A DNA stretch of 64,000 nt, from contig OY804579.1 of the NCBI GenBank assembly GCA_963680875.1, positions 84,991,095 to 85,055,094 of the forward strand, in the 5' to 3' direction. This DNA is from Bathymodiolus brooksi. Taxonomy: Eukaryota > Mollusca > Bivalvia > Mytilida > Modiolidae. The notes below the pieces were generated by a model, which ran no database searches, was not told the DNA's origin, and saw only the letters and a program-made list of their open reading frames with translations. A program made the position numbers and the translations under genes. Below are positions 43,516 to 54,564 of the stretch, one piece after another (the stretch's first letter is position 1; each line of letters begins with the position of its first letter).

Positions 43516-43639
43516 GACCCCTTTATATGAATTGCAGTATATATCAGTTAGCTTGGACTTACGTATACGAATACCAATGTTTAGCACCACATATAAAGAC
43601 ATGCATATTGTAATAAATATAAATATGTACTGGTAGTGT

Positions 43640-43960
43640 AATATGTAGGGTGCTTGCATCGAGTGCGGTAGATCACGTGTTCGATTGCTAGTCTTGTCAA
43701 ACCAAATACTATAAAATTAGTAGTTGGTGCTTCTCGGTTGGAGCTTTATGAAGCAAGAGCATAGACTGGTTTACATGGAATCAGGATAATGTTACGGAGT
43801 GGAGCGGCGTGTCTACCCGCGGTCTGTTGTTTTAGTGAATCAGCACTAAAAATTCTAACTAACCGTGTTGGTCTAGTAGAAAGCAGACATCATCATCTCA
43901 TCGAAAAATAGCTTATTCTCGACATGATATAGGTGGATAAATCGCTGAATCATTTGTGAT
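43640..43960 (+). repeat. SINE type 2 (tRNA-derived)
   Basis: Head CTTGCATCGAGTGCGGTAGA...GTGTTCGATTGC (B-box-like), body AAGAGCATAGACTGG, ATCAGGATAATG and TTAGTGAATCAGCACT, 3' part CATCATCATCTCATCG ... TTCTCGACATGATATAG. Confidence 0.65.
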
Positions 43961-44029
43961 AAAGGTACGTTATTAAACTGTCTGATGTATCTATATTATA
44001 ATAATTTTGATTTCAAATAATATTGCTTT

Positions 44030-44255
44030 CGCCGTGGCCGTGATGGTATGATAGTTGAATTTATAACTACCTATGCAAACAGTACCCATCACCACTAACG
44101 TTGAGAGTTCGACCCCCCACCCCCCACAGGCGAGACATACACAACACAACATCATGTGATAAAGTTTGTCAGTGATTTGCGGCAGGTCGGTGGTTTCCTC
44201 CGGGGACTCCGGGTTCCTCCACCAATATATCTGACCGCCACGATATAGCTGAAAT
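44030..44255 (+). repeat. SINE type 1
   Basis: GCCGTGGCCGTGATGGTATG head, GAGAGTTCGACCCC B-box-like with a C-rich expansion, TTCCTCCACCAATATATCTGACCGCCAC. Confidence 0.75.
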
Positions 44256-44414
44256 GTCACTAATTAACCTTATTAAAAAACTCACTCATAAAATACTTTA
44301 ATTTTGTCACCTGTTTAACACTTAAAAGTTTGTAATATCATTTGTAAATGATTGCTGATAAAAACTATTTCCTTAACGTTTCACATATTCTGATTTTGTT
44401 TGTTACTGTCCTAG

Positions 44415-44453
44415 GCTTAGTGATTGTAATTGCAGTTCACACATTTTAACATG
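44415..44453 (+). CDS. Possible HEPN/TM paralogue 2 exon 3 remnant
   Basis: GTCCTAG|GCTTAGTGATTGTAATTGCA...ACATG|GTATGT aligns by eye with exon 3 of paralogue 1 (AGTAATTGTAGCATT...TTATG|GTAAGT). One frame reads LVIVIAVHTF, but joining at phase 0 gives an immediate TAG, so the exon is out of frame or lost. Confidence 0.25.
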
Positions 44454-44459
44454 GTATGT

Positions 44460-45777
44460 ATAAGTACTTACTCTCTAGGTCCACAGCCTGTCATAATACT
44501 GTATAATTATAATTACTATGTACCTATTATAATGGTTATGAGGAAAAAAGCAAGTATATGTTTAAATTAACTTGCTGTTTTCCAAATTCCCAGTAAATAA
44601 ATGTTTTGATGTACCAAAGGTAATACGGATACATTTTATCCTTTTGTATTAAAATATTCGTTTACCTCACACCTCTAGTTATAAAATATGCTAAAACTAG
44701 AACTATGCTGAACAATAAAAAGCATGCTGTTTGTTCCCCTAGAACTAGTCATTTAGACTATTTCGAAATTCCCTCGGGATAATTGTCATTGGAACTATCG
44801 ACCATGATTTACAATTTGTTCTTTATGTGACAAAATAGCAATTGCATACTGTATTTAATTCTATATAGAAAATATATATTGAGGTATACTATAATAATTT
44901 ACTCAGTACAAGTATTCATATTAAAAAGACATTTTCAGAAATATTCTATGTACTGGTAAATTGTGTAATGGACTATTCACCGGTGATTAGTCATGACAAA
45001 ATAGTTCGGCAGAGAAAATCTCGTGCAACGTCGCGCCATTCTTTTATCACCACACTGGTGATACAACATCTTGTATCAGACAGGCTAATTTCTATAAATT
45101 CAAAGGAAAACGTACAAAATGTTAGATAAAAACCAGTATTTGTTAATATGGACATCCTTTATTATCAGAAAATGACGGAAAAGAACTCGAAATACAGAAA
45201 TGAATAAACGAAATAAGGGTTGATTACAGTTCTAGACAATATTTAGTTCTTCTAACTCAAATTTTGTTTTATAAAAATAAATGTAATTGTCAACATATCC
45301 TTTGATCTACTCGGTACCTTGTATACTTGACGATATATTGAGTACAGGATGTGATCATCAATAGAATTGCTATCAAAATGTCTTACATACAGGTTGACTC
45401 GAATACATCGAGTTTAACTATGAACGTAAAATACCTAAACCAGAAAGGAAACTAATGCAATAGCAAAATGTTTTGTTATCGGTATATTAGACATACTATG
45501 GCCCTTGACCTTACTGAGTGATACTGTCAGTATTAACTTAATGACTCCGATGCTAGGCAATATCGGTCATTATGGTGTCACGTTATGACGTTTACTACCG
45601 ATAAAAACAATAACGAAATGTTTTAAGGTCTCGACATGCATGATCACTAGTATTACACCTCGTCTATCGGACTCTGTGACATTAGTGATAATGCATAGCT
45701 CAACCTTCAAAACTGATGTTATTCTATATGATATATGTACTTTTCATTTGATGATATTTTCTTTTGATTTCTTGCAG
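44460..45777. other. No gene recognised
   Basis: AT-rich with scattered palindromic bits. It ends with acceptor TTTGATTTCTTGCAG (to 45777). Confidence 0.45.
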
Positions 45778-45987
45778 ATGTTTAAGTCAGGCAAAGAGAT
45801 TACAGAACAACTTGACGCTCGCTTTGAACAAGCAAATTGGCCTTGTACATGTTTTATTGAACAATGTCATTTCAAATTTGTGTTTTTCATTTCATCTTTA
45901 TCAACCAAAGTATTTTACCATAAAGTAGTTTTAGGGTATTTTACATCGCTACTCATCCAGTTATTACTCATATGTGAAAACCACTAG
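45778..45987 (+). CDS. Possible orphan exon or small ORF, unknown
   Basis: A good acceptor is immediately followed by ATG: MFKSGKEITEQLDARFEQAN, then WPCTCFIEQC and a hydrophobic C-terminal half (about 69 codons to TAG). The amphipathic start has coding character, but there is no family match and no second exon in reach. It could be noise. Confidence 0.2.
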   Translation: MFKSGKEITEQLDARFEQANWPCTCFIEQCHFKFVFFISSLSTKVFYHKVVLGYFTSLLIQLLLICENH

Positions 45988-46309
45988 CATGATCACATCA
46001 TTTGACTAAGATGAGAAGCACATGAAAATAGTTTAACCCCGCCACTGTGTACTGAAATTCATGTATCAACTTACACTAGAGAGCAATATACAGTTTACGT
46101 GAACTAATTCCTCCATCAAAAATAGCACATCGAATTCAAAATTGTTTTTAGTCTGGCATAGAAGTTAATGGGTAATTAATTGTACATTAAACAACCTTCA
46201 GAATATTTGTCAAACTTTGAATTGATTAGATAAATGTAGAGGATGCGTAAGATAAAGGCAAAACTAATCTTATTTTAAAAAAATAGTTTGTTCAAGAGCT
46301 GATATTAAG

Positions 46310-46445
46310 AATTTACCATAGTAGTGTCCAACACATATTCCATTGTCTTTTGTCTTTTCTTCGTCTTGTGTATCCTATGTTGCCAGTTTCTCTACATTGT
46401 CCATTTGTGACTGCCCTTTCGGTATTCGTTAGCGTTTATTTACTA
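46310..46445 (+). repeat. Family B tail
   Basis: AGTGTCCAACACATATTCC, TTCTTCGTCTTGTGTATCC and CTGCCCTTTCGGTATTCG. Confidence 0.65.
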
Positions 46446-46504
46446 GCCCCTGATCTTGAAACAAGAATTCATACTGGAAATGAACTGAAAGTTTAGTTTT
46501 CTAT

Positions 46505-46625
46505 ATATTGCTTTGTAGATCGTTGTTTGTCCTTTTGTCATTTTTCTTTTGGCCATTGTATTGCCTGTCATTCTTAGATTGACGGGCTTCTGAATTACAT
46601 TTACATTTGGTGTCTTCACACTTTT
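46505..46625 (+). repeat. Family A tail, terminal part
   Basis: TTTGTAGATCGTTGTTTGTCC, TCTTTTGGCCATTGTATTGCC. Confidence 0.65.
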
Positions 46626-46830
46626 TTTTATAACATCTGATGAAGTTCTAGATGTTTTGAGAAAAAAAAATGTAACTAGCTAACATTGTTGATGAAGATC
46701 TAATGATTCGTCGATTAGTATTCTTTAAATTGTACATATAAAATTATAAATTATTCACATTATGTGTAGTATATATTGTCATATTTGAAAATGTATAATC
46801 CTTATTTGTTGAATGCAAACAATCAAATTG

Positions 46831-46905
46831 CTTTTTTTTTCTTCTTTTTTCTTTTTTCTTGCTTTCTTTTCTCTTTTTTTCTTCTTTCTTTTTTCTTTTA
46901 AAGTT
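46831..46905. repeat. Polypyrimidine (T/C) tract
   Basis: ~75 nt almost purely T and C; the reverse strand yields an artefactual Lys/Glu-rich frame. Confidence 0.9.
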
Positions 46906-47369
46906 GGCTTGATAACGATATCTCATCTTAAAACAACAAATTACATATTAGCCGTGACCGTGAATATTATTGCTTTTAATTAAATACAACAATATTTCAA
47001 ATTTGGGACATTCATTAATTTTTATTTATTCATTTTAGAATATATTGAATGTATATTTTCGTATGTTTAAATTTATTTATTTTTTTTTTACCGAGGAGTG
47101 TATTTATTGAATATGTATGTATAGATTATGCATCATTATAGAAAGATCCTATGTTAGTAAGTATACCGTGTGCAGGATTCTATTGATACTTTAGTTAGCA
47201 ATAAAATATACGGATGCTTAATCTTAATCTTATTGATTTGCGTATATTAGTGCCTAACATAACATTTTGCGTAGAGATATAGAACGAAATCTATAGACTA
47301 AGATGAAAAACCCACGTCAAGTTTTTGAATTAGGTAGTGCAAGCCGTCCCAAGCCACCCCCGGGTTTTG
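46906..47369. other. AT-rich, nothing recognised
   Basis: Several TTTATTT runs, no gene. Confidence 0.5.
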
Positions 47370-47525
47370 GTGGAGTTCATGTTGCACATCTTTTTAGTTT
47401 TCTGTGTTGTGTTTTTAGCTTTGTTTGTCTTCTTCGTCTTGTGTCTTGTGTACTCAATGTTGCCAGTTTCTCTGAATTGTCCATTTTTGAGTGACCCTTC
47501 GGGTTTCTCTAACGTTTTTTTTCGA
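47370..47525 (+). repeat. Family B tail
   Basis: GTTGCACATCTTTTTAGTTT, CTTCTTCGTCTTGTGTCTTG and AGTGACCCTTCGGGTTTC. Small frames of both strands over it are artefacts. Confidence 0.7.
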
Positions 47526-48024
47526 GTGAAAGGGAACGATCTAGATACAAGTAAATTACAAAGGCAAAAGTACATAATGCAAAACGAATGTTGGGGCTCA
47601 TGTTAAATTTGTTCAGAATATCTGATAAACTTTGCTTATATGAATTAAGAAATACTATTGTAGTCGATTGAAAGGAGTACCGTAATACTTAGGTAGGACG
47701 AACATGGAATACCTAGGTTGGAGGATATTCACCACTCATACACATTATCAAAATATAAACGGTACTGACAAAGGTTCTGTGCATTATAATACTTTATTCC
47801 AAAAAAACAATACACCTTATATATATTTCAATGCATTTAATATATAATTCATACACACTAACAATAGAATAAGTAATACAAGTAACAGTGATGTAAGAAA
47901 TTAGATATTGTCAATAAAGGGACGCGTACTACCTGGTTAGAAAAACGATACAAGTTCAAATCTAAAAGAGAGCTAAGTATAATAATAATTTATCCATGTT
48001 ACATATAAAACTTGTCATAGAAGA
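47526..48024. other. No gene recognised
   Basis: AT-rich; no repeat landmarks. Confidence 0.5.
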
Positions 48025-48125
48025 CGAAATTGAATATACCAAAGGGGTAAACAGAATCCGTGAAACGAAGAACGACAGACAACACAATGGCCAAAAGAAA
48101 AAGGACAAAATGACATACGATGATT
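48025..48125 (-). repeat. Family A tail, terminal part
   Basis: ATATACCAAAGGGGTAAACA, ACACAATGGCCAAAAGAAAA. Confidence 0.65.
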
Positions 48126-48384
48126 ATATTTCTTTACGTCTTTGTATGGATTCGTGCATACATGCAGAATTAACATCAGAGTGATTGATAAGGATTTCTA
48201 AAGCAACAACATGTTAATATAACCGACGGTCGATCATGCTTCGATACTGTCTACTCACTATCTGTGTGTTTGGTTAATTCATATGAAAACCGTCGTTTCG
48301 GGTTTATCCTGTAACGGATATGTGCTTAGTAACATAACATCACTAACATTTTCCTATTAGATCGGTTGAAAAGATTATGAGAAA

Positions 48385-48600
48385 GGTTTGAACATACCAA
48401 AGGTGTAATCAGAATCCGTAAATCGAAGAAGGACAGACAATACTATAGCCAAAAGAAAAGGACAAAAGGACAAACAACGATTAACAAAACACTACTCAGA
48501 TAACAAAAGATTTAGTAATACGAATCCCATTAAAAACAGGGGGTAAACCTAGTTGTTCCGGAAGTGTTGGCAGTTTCTACTACACTGGTTACACCTGTCA
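48385..48600 (-). repeat. Family A tail
   Basis: GAACATACCAAAGGTGTAAT, ACTATAGCCAAAAGAAAAGG, GGGGGTAAACCTAGTTGTTCC. Confidence 0.7.
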
Positions 48601-49142
48601 TGTTGCTGTTAACGACACGAGCATTCATTGATATGGAAATCGTGTTGGACACCAGTATATGTAAATAAATACAAAGAACATAAATAACGCATGAATCTTT
48701 ACAATACAAATGGGAGTAAAGTCGAACTGAATATCGTTTTTGAGCGTAAATTCCATCTGTGGAATCAAAATTCAACATCGATTACCCACGGGTAATTGCG
48801 ACCGGTTTATCTCCTTTTCTCTAATTTGCAAGGAAATCCTATTCTTTCCATGCAAAAACTGATTATTACTACGAAATGTCGTGGTGTCGAATATTTATTA
48901 TAATTGTGAATTTGCGTATTTCAAATGCGTTTACTTTAAACAGCCGGATATATCATACAAATTTTTTGTAAATTATGCATTTTTGGCCAGTTTTTTGTTT
49001 AGAATCGCACTAAATAAGACATCTGCGTTGTCATAATCTCTATCTTCGGAAAAACAATATCACCCTTGACTTCGGAATGACAATATTGCACGTGGTAGGG
49101 AATCATAATATAAAACAAAAACATTTCCTAAGTAACATGATT

Positions 49143-49243
49143 ACTGTATACCGGGAAATATTCGCGGTCGTTTTATTTTTTTTAGCCATTTTCGCGGTTG
49201 AATGTCATCCGCGAAAACAAAGCTGCCGCGAATATTTGGCAGT
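49143..49243. repeat. Foldback with CGCGAAT core
   Basis: GGGAAATATTCGCGG faces CCGCGAATATTTGGC, and inside, TTTTCGCGG faces CCGCGAAAA: a nested inverted repeat. The right arm and following ~90 bp recur at 61508-61600 upstream of the third C4-like gene. Confidence 0.7.
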
Positions 49244-49347
49244 ATTTTAACTATGATTTTCCATTTCAGAAGATTCAAACCCAAGACAAATATGTATTTT
49301 TCTACATAAATACAGAAGACATGACAAATACAGACATAATACCATTA

Positions 49348-49790
49348 TGTGCTAACAAAGAAGCTACTGAACCAAGGGTTCCTCTTGGTTAAGTTGAAGT
49401 CATCACTTCGAAATGTTTATGGTCGCCACCATGACTTGGTTAACCTTGATGGAATATCTGTGTCACAAATGACCACGGATGTGTTCCGCTTATCATAAAC
49501 ACTTCCCGGTCCTTTCCTCATTCATGACTTTCCACCGGGTTTGTAACTAGATTAACACGACCGGTGTCATAGTGGAGCAGGAACTGCCTACCATTCCGGA
49601 GCACCTGAGTTGACCCCCGGTACTTAGTGGAGTTCGTGTTACTCGATCTTTAGCTTTATATGTATGTTTTGTAGATCTTTGTTTGTCCTTTTGTCCTTTT
49701 TCTTTTGGCCATTGTGTTGTCTGTCCTTCTTCATCTTACAGATTCTGATTACCTCTTTGGTATCTTCAAACCCTTCTGTCAATAGTGAAA
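49348..49790 (+). pseudogene. Penelope-like (tentative) RT C-terminus plus family A 3' UTR
   Basis: 49348 onward reads LTKKLLNQGFLLVKLKSSLR, NVYGRHHDLVNLDGISVSQM, TTDVFRLS-stop, the same C-terminus as at 36852. It continues into the longest family A copy: CCCGGTCCTTTCCTCATTCA, GGAGCAGGAACTGCC, GTGTTACTCGATCTTTAG, TTTGTAGATCTTTGTTTGTC, CTTTGGTATCTTCAAACCC. This identifies family A as the 3' UTR of a sister subfamily to B. It sits just upstream of C4-like gene 1; a similar copy sits upstream of gene 3 (61600-61980). Confidence 0.65.
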
Positions 49791-49854
49791 AGTAGGAAGA
49801 GGTATACAAGAGTCAGTGCATATTGTTTTATCATTTCTTACTGTCACGTAATCG

Positions 49855-49939
49855 GCACAATTAATCTGTTCTTATCTAATACTGACCTCTACGTAATATA
49901 TTATTTGGACTTGTTATACCTACTTATTCACAGGTAAAA
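49855..49939 (+). promoter_or_regulatory. Conserved 5' flank of C4-like gene 1
   Basis: ~85 bp almost identical upstream of all three genes: ACGTAATCGGCACAATTA, TGTTCTTATCTAATACTG (contains TTATCT, a GATA-type site), CTCTACGTAATATATTATTTGG and TTCACAG|GTAAAAATG. The final CACAG may be a 3' splice site, making this promoter or 5'-intron sequence. Confidence 0.4.
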
Positions 49940-50274
49940 ATGTCTAAGCCATTATTGTTTACAATAATTTTGATTTGTGTGTTATTGGAACTTCTGCAAA
50001 GTAATGCTAATGCAAAAAAATCAAAGAGACTTTTGTTAGATGATCCAGATATTGTTCATGCACGACTAAGCCAACTAGAAAAGAAACAGCAGGAAATGAC
50101 AGGGCAAATGTCAAGGCAATTATCACAACTGCAAGGGCAAATGTCACAACAACAAGGGCAACTACAAGGACAAATATCACAACACGCAAGGGCAAATATC
50201 ACAACTGCAAGGTGACCTAAACAATGAGAAGACCAAGACCTCCGTCCTCGAACAGACAATTCACACGATGCAGA
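49940..50274 (+). pseudogene. C4-like gene 1, exon 1 (signal peptide + coiled coil), frameshifted
   Basis: MSKPLLFTIILICVLLELLQ is a signal peptide (cleavage probably after SNANA). Then SKRLLLDDPDIVHARLSQLE starts a coiled coil extended by Q-rich heptads (QLQGQMS type), each encoded by a ~21-bp repeat. An extra C near 50185 shifts the frame into TGA at 50213-50215. The frame downstream of the insertion (QLQGD, EKTKTSVLEQTIHTMQ) reaches donor GCAGA|GTAAGT in phase 1 only if that base is discounted. Probably a pseudogene, or an assembly error or allele. Confidence 0.75.
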
Positions 50275-50394
50275 GTAAGTTTTCTTTCTTTGTATTCGAC
50301 AACTATTTCTTATATTATTTAATTACAGCAAAGAAATCATAAAGGACAATTAGAAAAGATCTATCAACTTTACACACCGTGATTAATCCGTTGG

Positions 50395-50685
50395 AACAAA
50401 CCAAAGACTATAACATTGGCATTTGTTGCTTCTCCGCTAAGCACGCAGCATTAAGGAAAAAGAGCACAGACTTGTTGGATCGTAATCAGGATCATGTGTC
50501 TGGGTGGGGTTACATGTCTATCCGTGGACTGCTGTTTCAATGAGTTAGCACTCTAAAAAAATATCAAACTAAGCGTGTTGGACCTCATCATCATCTCATT
50601 TAAGATTAACTTGTTCTCGCCATGTCATAGCTGAAAATTGCTGAATTGCCTTTAACCAACAATCACTCACTCACTCATTCATTTT
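50395..50685 (+). repeat. SINE type 2 in intron 1 of C4-like gene 1
   Basis: CATTTGTTGCTTCTCCGCTAA, GCAGCATTAAGG, GTAATCAGGATCATGTG, TTCTCGCCATGTCATAGCTG, and an AATCACTCACTCACTCATTC tail. Confidence 0.75.
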
Positions 50686-51158
50686 ATGCTGGTAATCACT
50701 GTGATTTTGATGAATTAAGACAACAAAAAATAACAGTAAAAACGGAGTGAAAGTTGTATCTTACAATATGGGGCGTTACTCGTCGATTGTTGAAGAGAGT
50801 GGAAAATACATCTAGAAAGATTAGACAAGTGTTACATGTACTTGTAAACATTCCGATATCCAAACACATCCTATACCCATACCATATCTCTATTGAGTAC
50901 ATGATTTTACGTGTCGATCTAATTTATATACACATTGTGTAGCTCTGACATGTTTCAGATTTATATTTTGAGTGTGTTTATTGTCTTGGACGCTATTGTT
51001 GAACGCACATTGAAAGGGGACGGGTATTTGTAATTGCGACACAAATGTATCATACGACAATTTGGAAATAATGCAAAATAAGAAACTCATCTGAATTAGA
51101 CTATTCTTTAGATAATCAAACATTGTAATTAACCAGTTTGATTGTTTCATTTTGTTAG

Positions 51159-51230
51159 GGCATGGTTCTACATACGTACGATGGGGAAGATCTGAATGTG
51201 CAGCACCAAACACAGAAATGATATATGAAG
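51159..51230 (+). CDS. C4-like gene 1, exon 2 (72 nt)
   Basis: Acceptor TTTTGTTAG, donor GTACGT, phase 1-1. Encodes HGSTYVRWGRSECAAPNTEM, IYEG: the start of the C4-like domain (STYVRWG and its first Cys). 24 codons, same length as in gene 2. Confidence 0.8.
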
Positions 51231-51869
51231 GTACGTTGTTTCTACCAAATAAATTGGCATAGATATTTATCTGACGTTTCTGTGATAAATAGAATATGGA
51301 TTGGTCAATAGCTGCCTTCTAACAATCAATGGATGCGGAAAGTAAAATGTTGAACAATTATTATGGAATATTTCTTTATACGAAACTCTTCCCTTGCAAA
51401 ACCCTTACCGATCATCTGTCTCAACAAAACAGAAGAAGACTTTTTCCTTTATCACATGATTTCAGATGCCAAGAATAGACAGTTACACAATTCAAAATAG
51501 CTGGAAAGCGCGCTATGTGCTGCTGTCAACAAGTTACGAAGCAGAACATCAACTGAACATTCCTGCCTGTTTCATGCACATGATCAAAGAAGGATATGGA
51601 TGTAAATGAACGTGAGCGACTGTCTAACATTACATTTAGACACACATTAAAGTAAAGGAACAGCTCTGTTATTGCTGTTCTACATTTTACAGTCAGAGCC
51701 GGGTCTTCAATAGTGAGAATAACTCATATCCTAAAATAAGTGTGAAACGATCACTAACCTGCTGTTGACTGGTACTTTTGACTTAAGCGCTACAGCTAAG
51801 CATCTTTGTCGTTCTGATGGTATTTGGTATATAAAATGTTTTTTCTTTCTTTTAATATTAACATAGAAA

Positions 51870-52262
51870 AACTTGAAGATACCAAAAGGGTAACCCGAAG
51901 CCGTGAATCGAAGGAGAACAGACAACACAATGGGTAAAAAAGGACAAAAGGACAAACAATGATCAACAAATTCTACAAAGAAAACTAAATATTAGCAATA
52001 CGACATCCAATAAATTCCGCGGGTTAACTCAGCTACTCCAAAAGGGTAAAGAGTTCCTGCTCCACATGTGGCATCCGTCGTGTTACTCTTGTTACTAACT
52101 CGGTGATTAGCCATGAATGAGGAAAGGACAGGATTGTGATTACTACAAACGGAACATATCCGTGATCATTTGTGACACTGATATTCTGCAACGGTTAGCC
52201 AGGTCATGGTGACGACCGTAAAATTTTAGAAGTGATGAATTCAACTGAACCACTAGGAACCC
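51870..52262 (-). pseudogene. Penelope-like (tentative) RT C-terminus plus family A 3' UTR
   Basis: On the minus strand, SSLLKFYGRHHDLANRCRIS, VSQMITDMFRL then family A down to AAGATACCAAAAGGGTAACC. It is in intron 2 of C4-like gene 1. Confidence 0.65.
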
Positions 52263-52540
52263 AGTTAAACATGTCGGTACCGGTCGTATATGGTTCCCGT
52301 GACGGACATCTGGACATGTTAAACGGGTTGATCTGTCCTCCAAATATTCTATCTTTCTAGACGGAAAACCCATAATGCATTTTTTGTCAGAGAGCAAGGA
52401 TGGTCAGACTGCACCTGTTGTTAATCTATAAGATGACAGACGACCACCAACAGTACACTCAGTACATGTCATAATAACTCTCGACATTTTAACATAGCAT
52501 TTTGCATGGAAATATACAACGAAATATACAGTATAAAATG
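52263..52540. repeat. Intron 2 segment shared with gene 2
   Basis: CAGAGAGCAAGGATGG, GCACCTGTTGTTAATCTATA and GACAGACGACCACCAACAG recur at 58190-58400 in intron 2 of gene 2, marking the segmental duplication. Confidence 0.7.
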
Positions 52541-52599
52541 AAAAACCAATCTCAGGTATATGAATTGGATCGGACAAGCCCTCATAATCACCCCAGATT

Positions 52600-52765
52600 T
52601 TCTGTGGGTCCGTGTTGCTCATCTTTTTAGTCTTCTGTGTTGTTTTGTTTTTGTTTTGTATTTGCTTTGTTTCTCTTCGTTCTGTGTCTTGCGTACCAAA
52701 TGTTGACAGTGTCTCTGGATTGTCCATTGTTGATGATCCCTTCGGTTTTTTCTCACGTTTATTTC
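52600..52765 (+). repeat. Family B tail
   Basis: GTGTTGCTCATCTTTTTAGTC, CCAAATGTTGACAGTGTCTC; same intron position as 58395-58515, so it predates the gene duplication. Confidence 0.65.
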
Positions 52766-53182
52766 ATATACACGAGTTGGTTTTCCAACACTTTCACACG
52801 ATATTACAAATGTAATCATTGTCAAAATTTATGACATTTTTTTCAAAATTATAACTCTTATTGCTTGCTTACAATAAAGGTTTATTACAGTGTTATGTTC
52901 TAGATTGATACAAACACCATTTAGACCAAACAGAACAACACTTCACAGGAACACCTAATAGTGTGTCCACGTCAATTCCGGACATGTAAGCTTCCATTTT
53001 CAATGTACACAACACTAAAATGAAACTTTACAGTGAGAAACATCTAAATCTTAGTCTTGATCGTAGAATAAATTAATATACGGTTATGAAAATACTATGC
53101 ATTATTTTGAATATTGTAATGAATAGAATAATAACAATTATAAAGGAATATCAACGAGATTGATTCTGTTTTTCATCAAAAG
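52766..53182. other. Remainder of C4-like gene 1 intron 2
   Basis: No frame. ACCAAACAGAACAACACTTC is shared with 58700 in gene 2. Ends with acceptor TTTTTCATCAAAAG. Confidence 0.6.
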
Positions 53183-53652
53183 GTTATGCAGCTGGCGAAA
53201 AATACACCCACGGTTCCAGTTATACAGGCGGTGCATCCAATATGTTGTGCCTTCCCAGTAATCCTGAACCCAGTAACAACACAATATCAGCTTCAAGTCA
53301 ACTATATGGAACAGAATATGAGGATACTCAATTTGGGTCTGGTACTTATAATGAAGATGTTCCTTGTGCAGTATGTAGAAGTACAAACACGTCATCGTCA
53401 TTGATGATTCCTGGTAGGAAATCTTGTTTTGCAGGATGGAAGAAAGAATATGATGGCATTATAGCATCGGGTGCCTATGTGTATGCTTCTTCATCTTTCA
53501 TCAGTGTTGATGCCCACCCTACCTATACACCAGGAGGAAGTAGGAACAACAATGATAATGTTATCTATGTAACAGCAATGAAATGTGGTTCATTGCCATG
53601 TCCGCCTTACACAGATAATCTGGAAGTATTCTGTGTCGTTTGCTCCAAATAA
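53183..53652 (+). CDS. C4-like gene 1, exon 3 (cysteine-rich C-terminal domain)
   Basis: Acceptor at 53182, phase 1. Encodes GYAAGEKYTHGSSYTGGASN, MLCLPSNPE, a LYGTEYED segment, EDVPCAVCRSTNTSSSLMIP, GRKSCFAGWKKEYDGI, and ends AMKCGSLPCPPY, FCVVCSK-stop. This is the cysteine-rich domain found in short-chain collagen C4-like proteins, expanded in bivalves and cnidarians. It is secreted and presumably extracellular-matrix or byssus/mucus related (family knowledge, not shown here). The TAA stop lies within AATAAA. Intact here although exon 1 is frameshifted. Confidence 0.85.
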
Positions 53653-53754
53653 AACTGATACAACTTGTATATAACTTGTTACTTACAATATTTTAGTATG
53701 ATAATTACAATAGCGCCTGTCACAATAGTCAAATCAAAGTGTGGTAGCTAGATC

Positions 53755-53935
53755 GTGGGTCAAAGCAAAGATTATAAAATGGGTATTTGCTGCTTTTCTG
53801 CTAAGGGCTAATCACGCAGCATTAAGGAGTAATAGCAAAGGAATCAGAATAATATGTCCGAGCGGAGAGACATGTTCAATGGTGGTCATCAGTATCATCT
53901 CATTGAAGCGTTCTTGCCTTGCTTTATCTGAAAAG
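53755..53935 (+). repeat. SINE type 2, 5' part, downstream of C4-like gene 1
   Basis: GGGTATTTGCTGCTTTTCTG, CACGCAGCATTAAGG, ATATGTCCGAGCGGAGAG. It resumes at 54170-54215 (GTTCACTTAGCGATAAACAA, AATCACTAGCTCACTC) after a nested SINE type 1. Confidence 0.65.
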
Positions 53936-54158
53936 AGGGGCCGTCGTGTTCCTGGTCGCATGGTGTTGGATTTACGACTACCTATACAATCAGTGTCTAT
54001 CACCACTGATGTTTTGAGTACGAATTTCAATCAGGGCGAGGTGTTCAACATAATGTGATAAAGTTTGTCAGTGATTTGCAATAAAACTGACCGCCACGAT
54101 ATAACTGAAATATTGGTGAAAGTGGCGTTAAGCATCATCAAACAACAAACAAACAAGA
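53936..54158 (+). mobile_element. SINE type 1 nested in SINE type 2, 11-bp TSD
   Basis: TATCTGAAAAG (53925-53935) and TATCTTAAAAG (54159-54169) flank it. The duplicated locus at ~60100 has the empty site. An internal deletion removed the stretch from CTTGCGACAGG to CACCA. Confidence 0.8.
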
Positions 54159-54215
54159 TATCTTAAAAGCGTTCACTTAGCGATAAACAACAATCACTAG
54201 CTCACTCACTAATCT

Positions 54216-54564
54216 GTGTGAACTGAGTGTTGTATTTCAGATAACATTTACACTTCGTAAGAATATATTCCTGTCAAGTTTGGTTACAATTGGCTGAGCA
54301 ATCTTGTAGACAATTTGTCAAATGGTCAGGCAAGTTGTTTATTAGTTCTATTTCTCCATAATGGCAAAATAGTATAATTTTACATTGTTTGTGCGTTCAC
54401 CAATGCATGCATATACATTTTGATATTTTAAAATCTTCTATATTTGTTATATAAGAAAATAAAAATCCATCTAATTCTTCAGAAAGATGTAATGAGTCAC
54501 TGTTTCGGTTTCTCTAACACCTTTCATGTTTACATACGTCATTGGTGATCTGCAGACACACACG
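54216..54564. other. 3' flank of C4-like gene 1, duplicated
   Basis: TTCGTAAGAATATATTCCTG and GTTACAATTGGCTGAGCAAT match 60187-60240, near the right edge of the ~6-kb duplicated unit. Confidence 0.6.

Noticed and set aside
46744..46926. Lys/Glu-rich small protein on the minus strand
   Set aside because: Encoded by a pure polypyrimidine tract.
50007..50259. Hydrophobic or Cys-rich minus-strand ORFs opposite C4-like exon 1 (also 63030-63288)
   Set aside because: Antisense shadows of the Q-rich heptad repeat.
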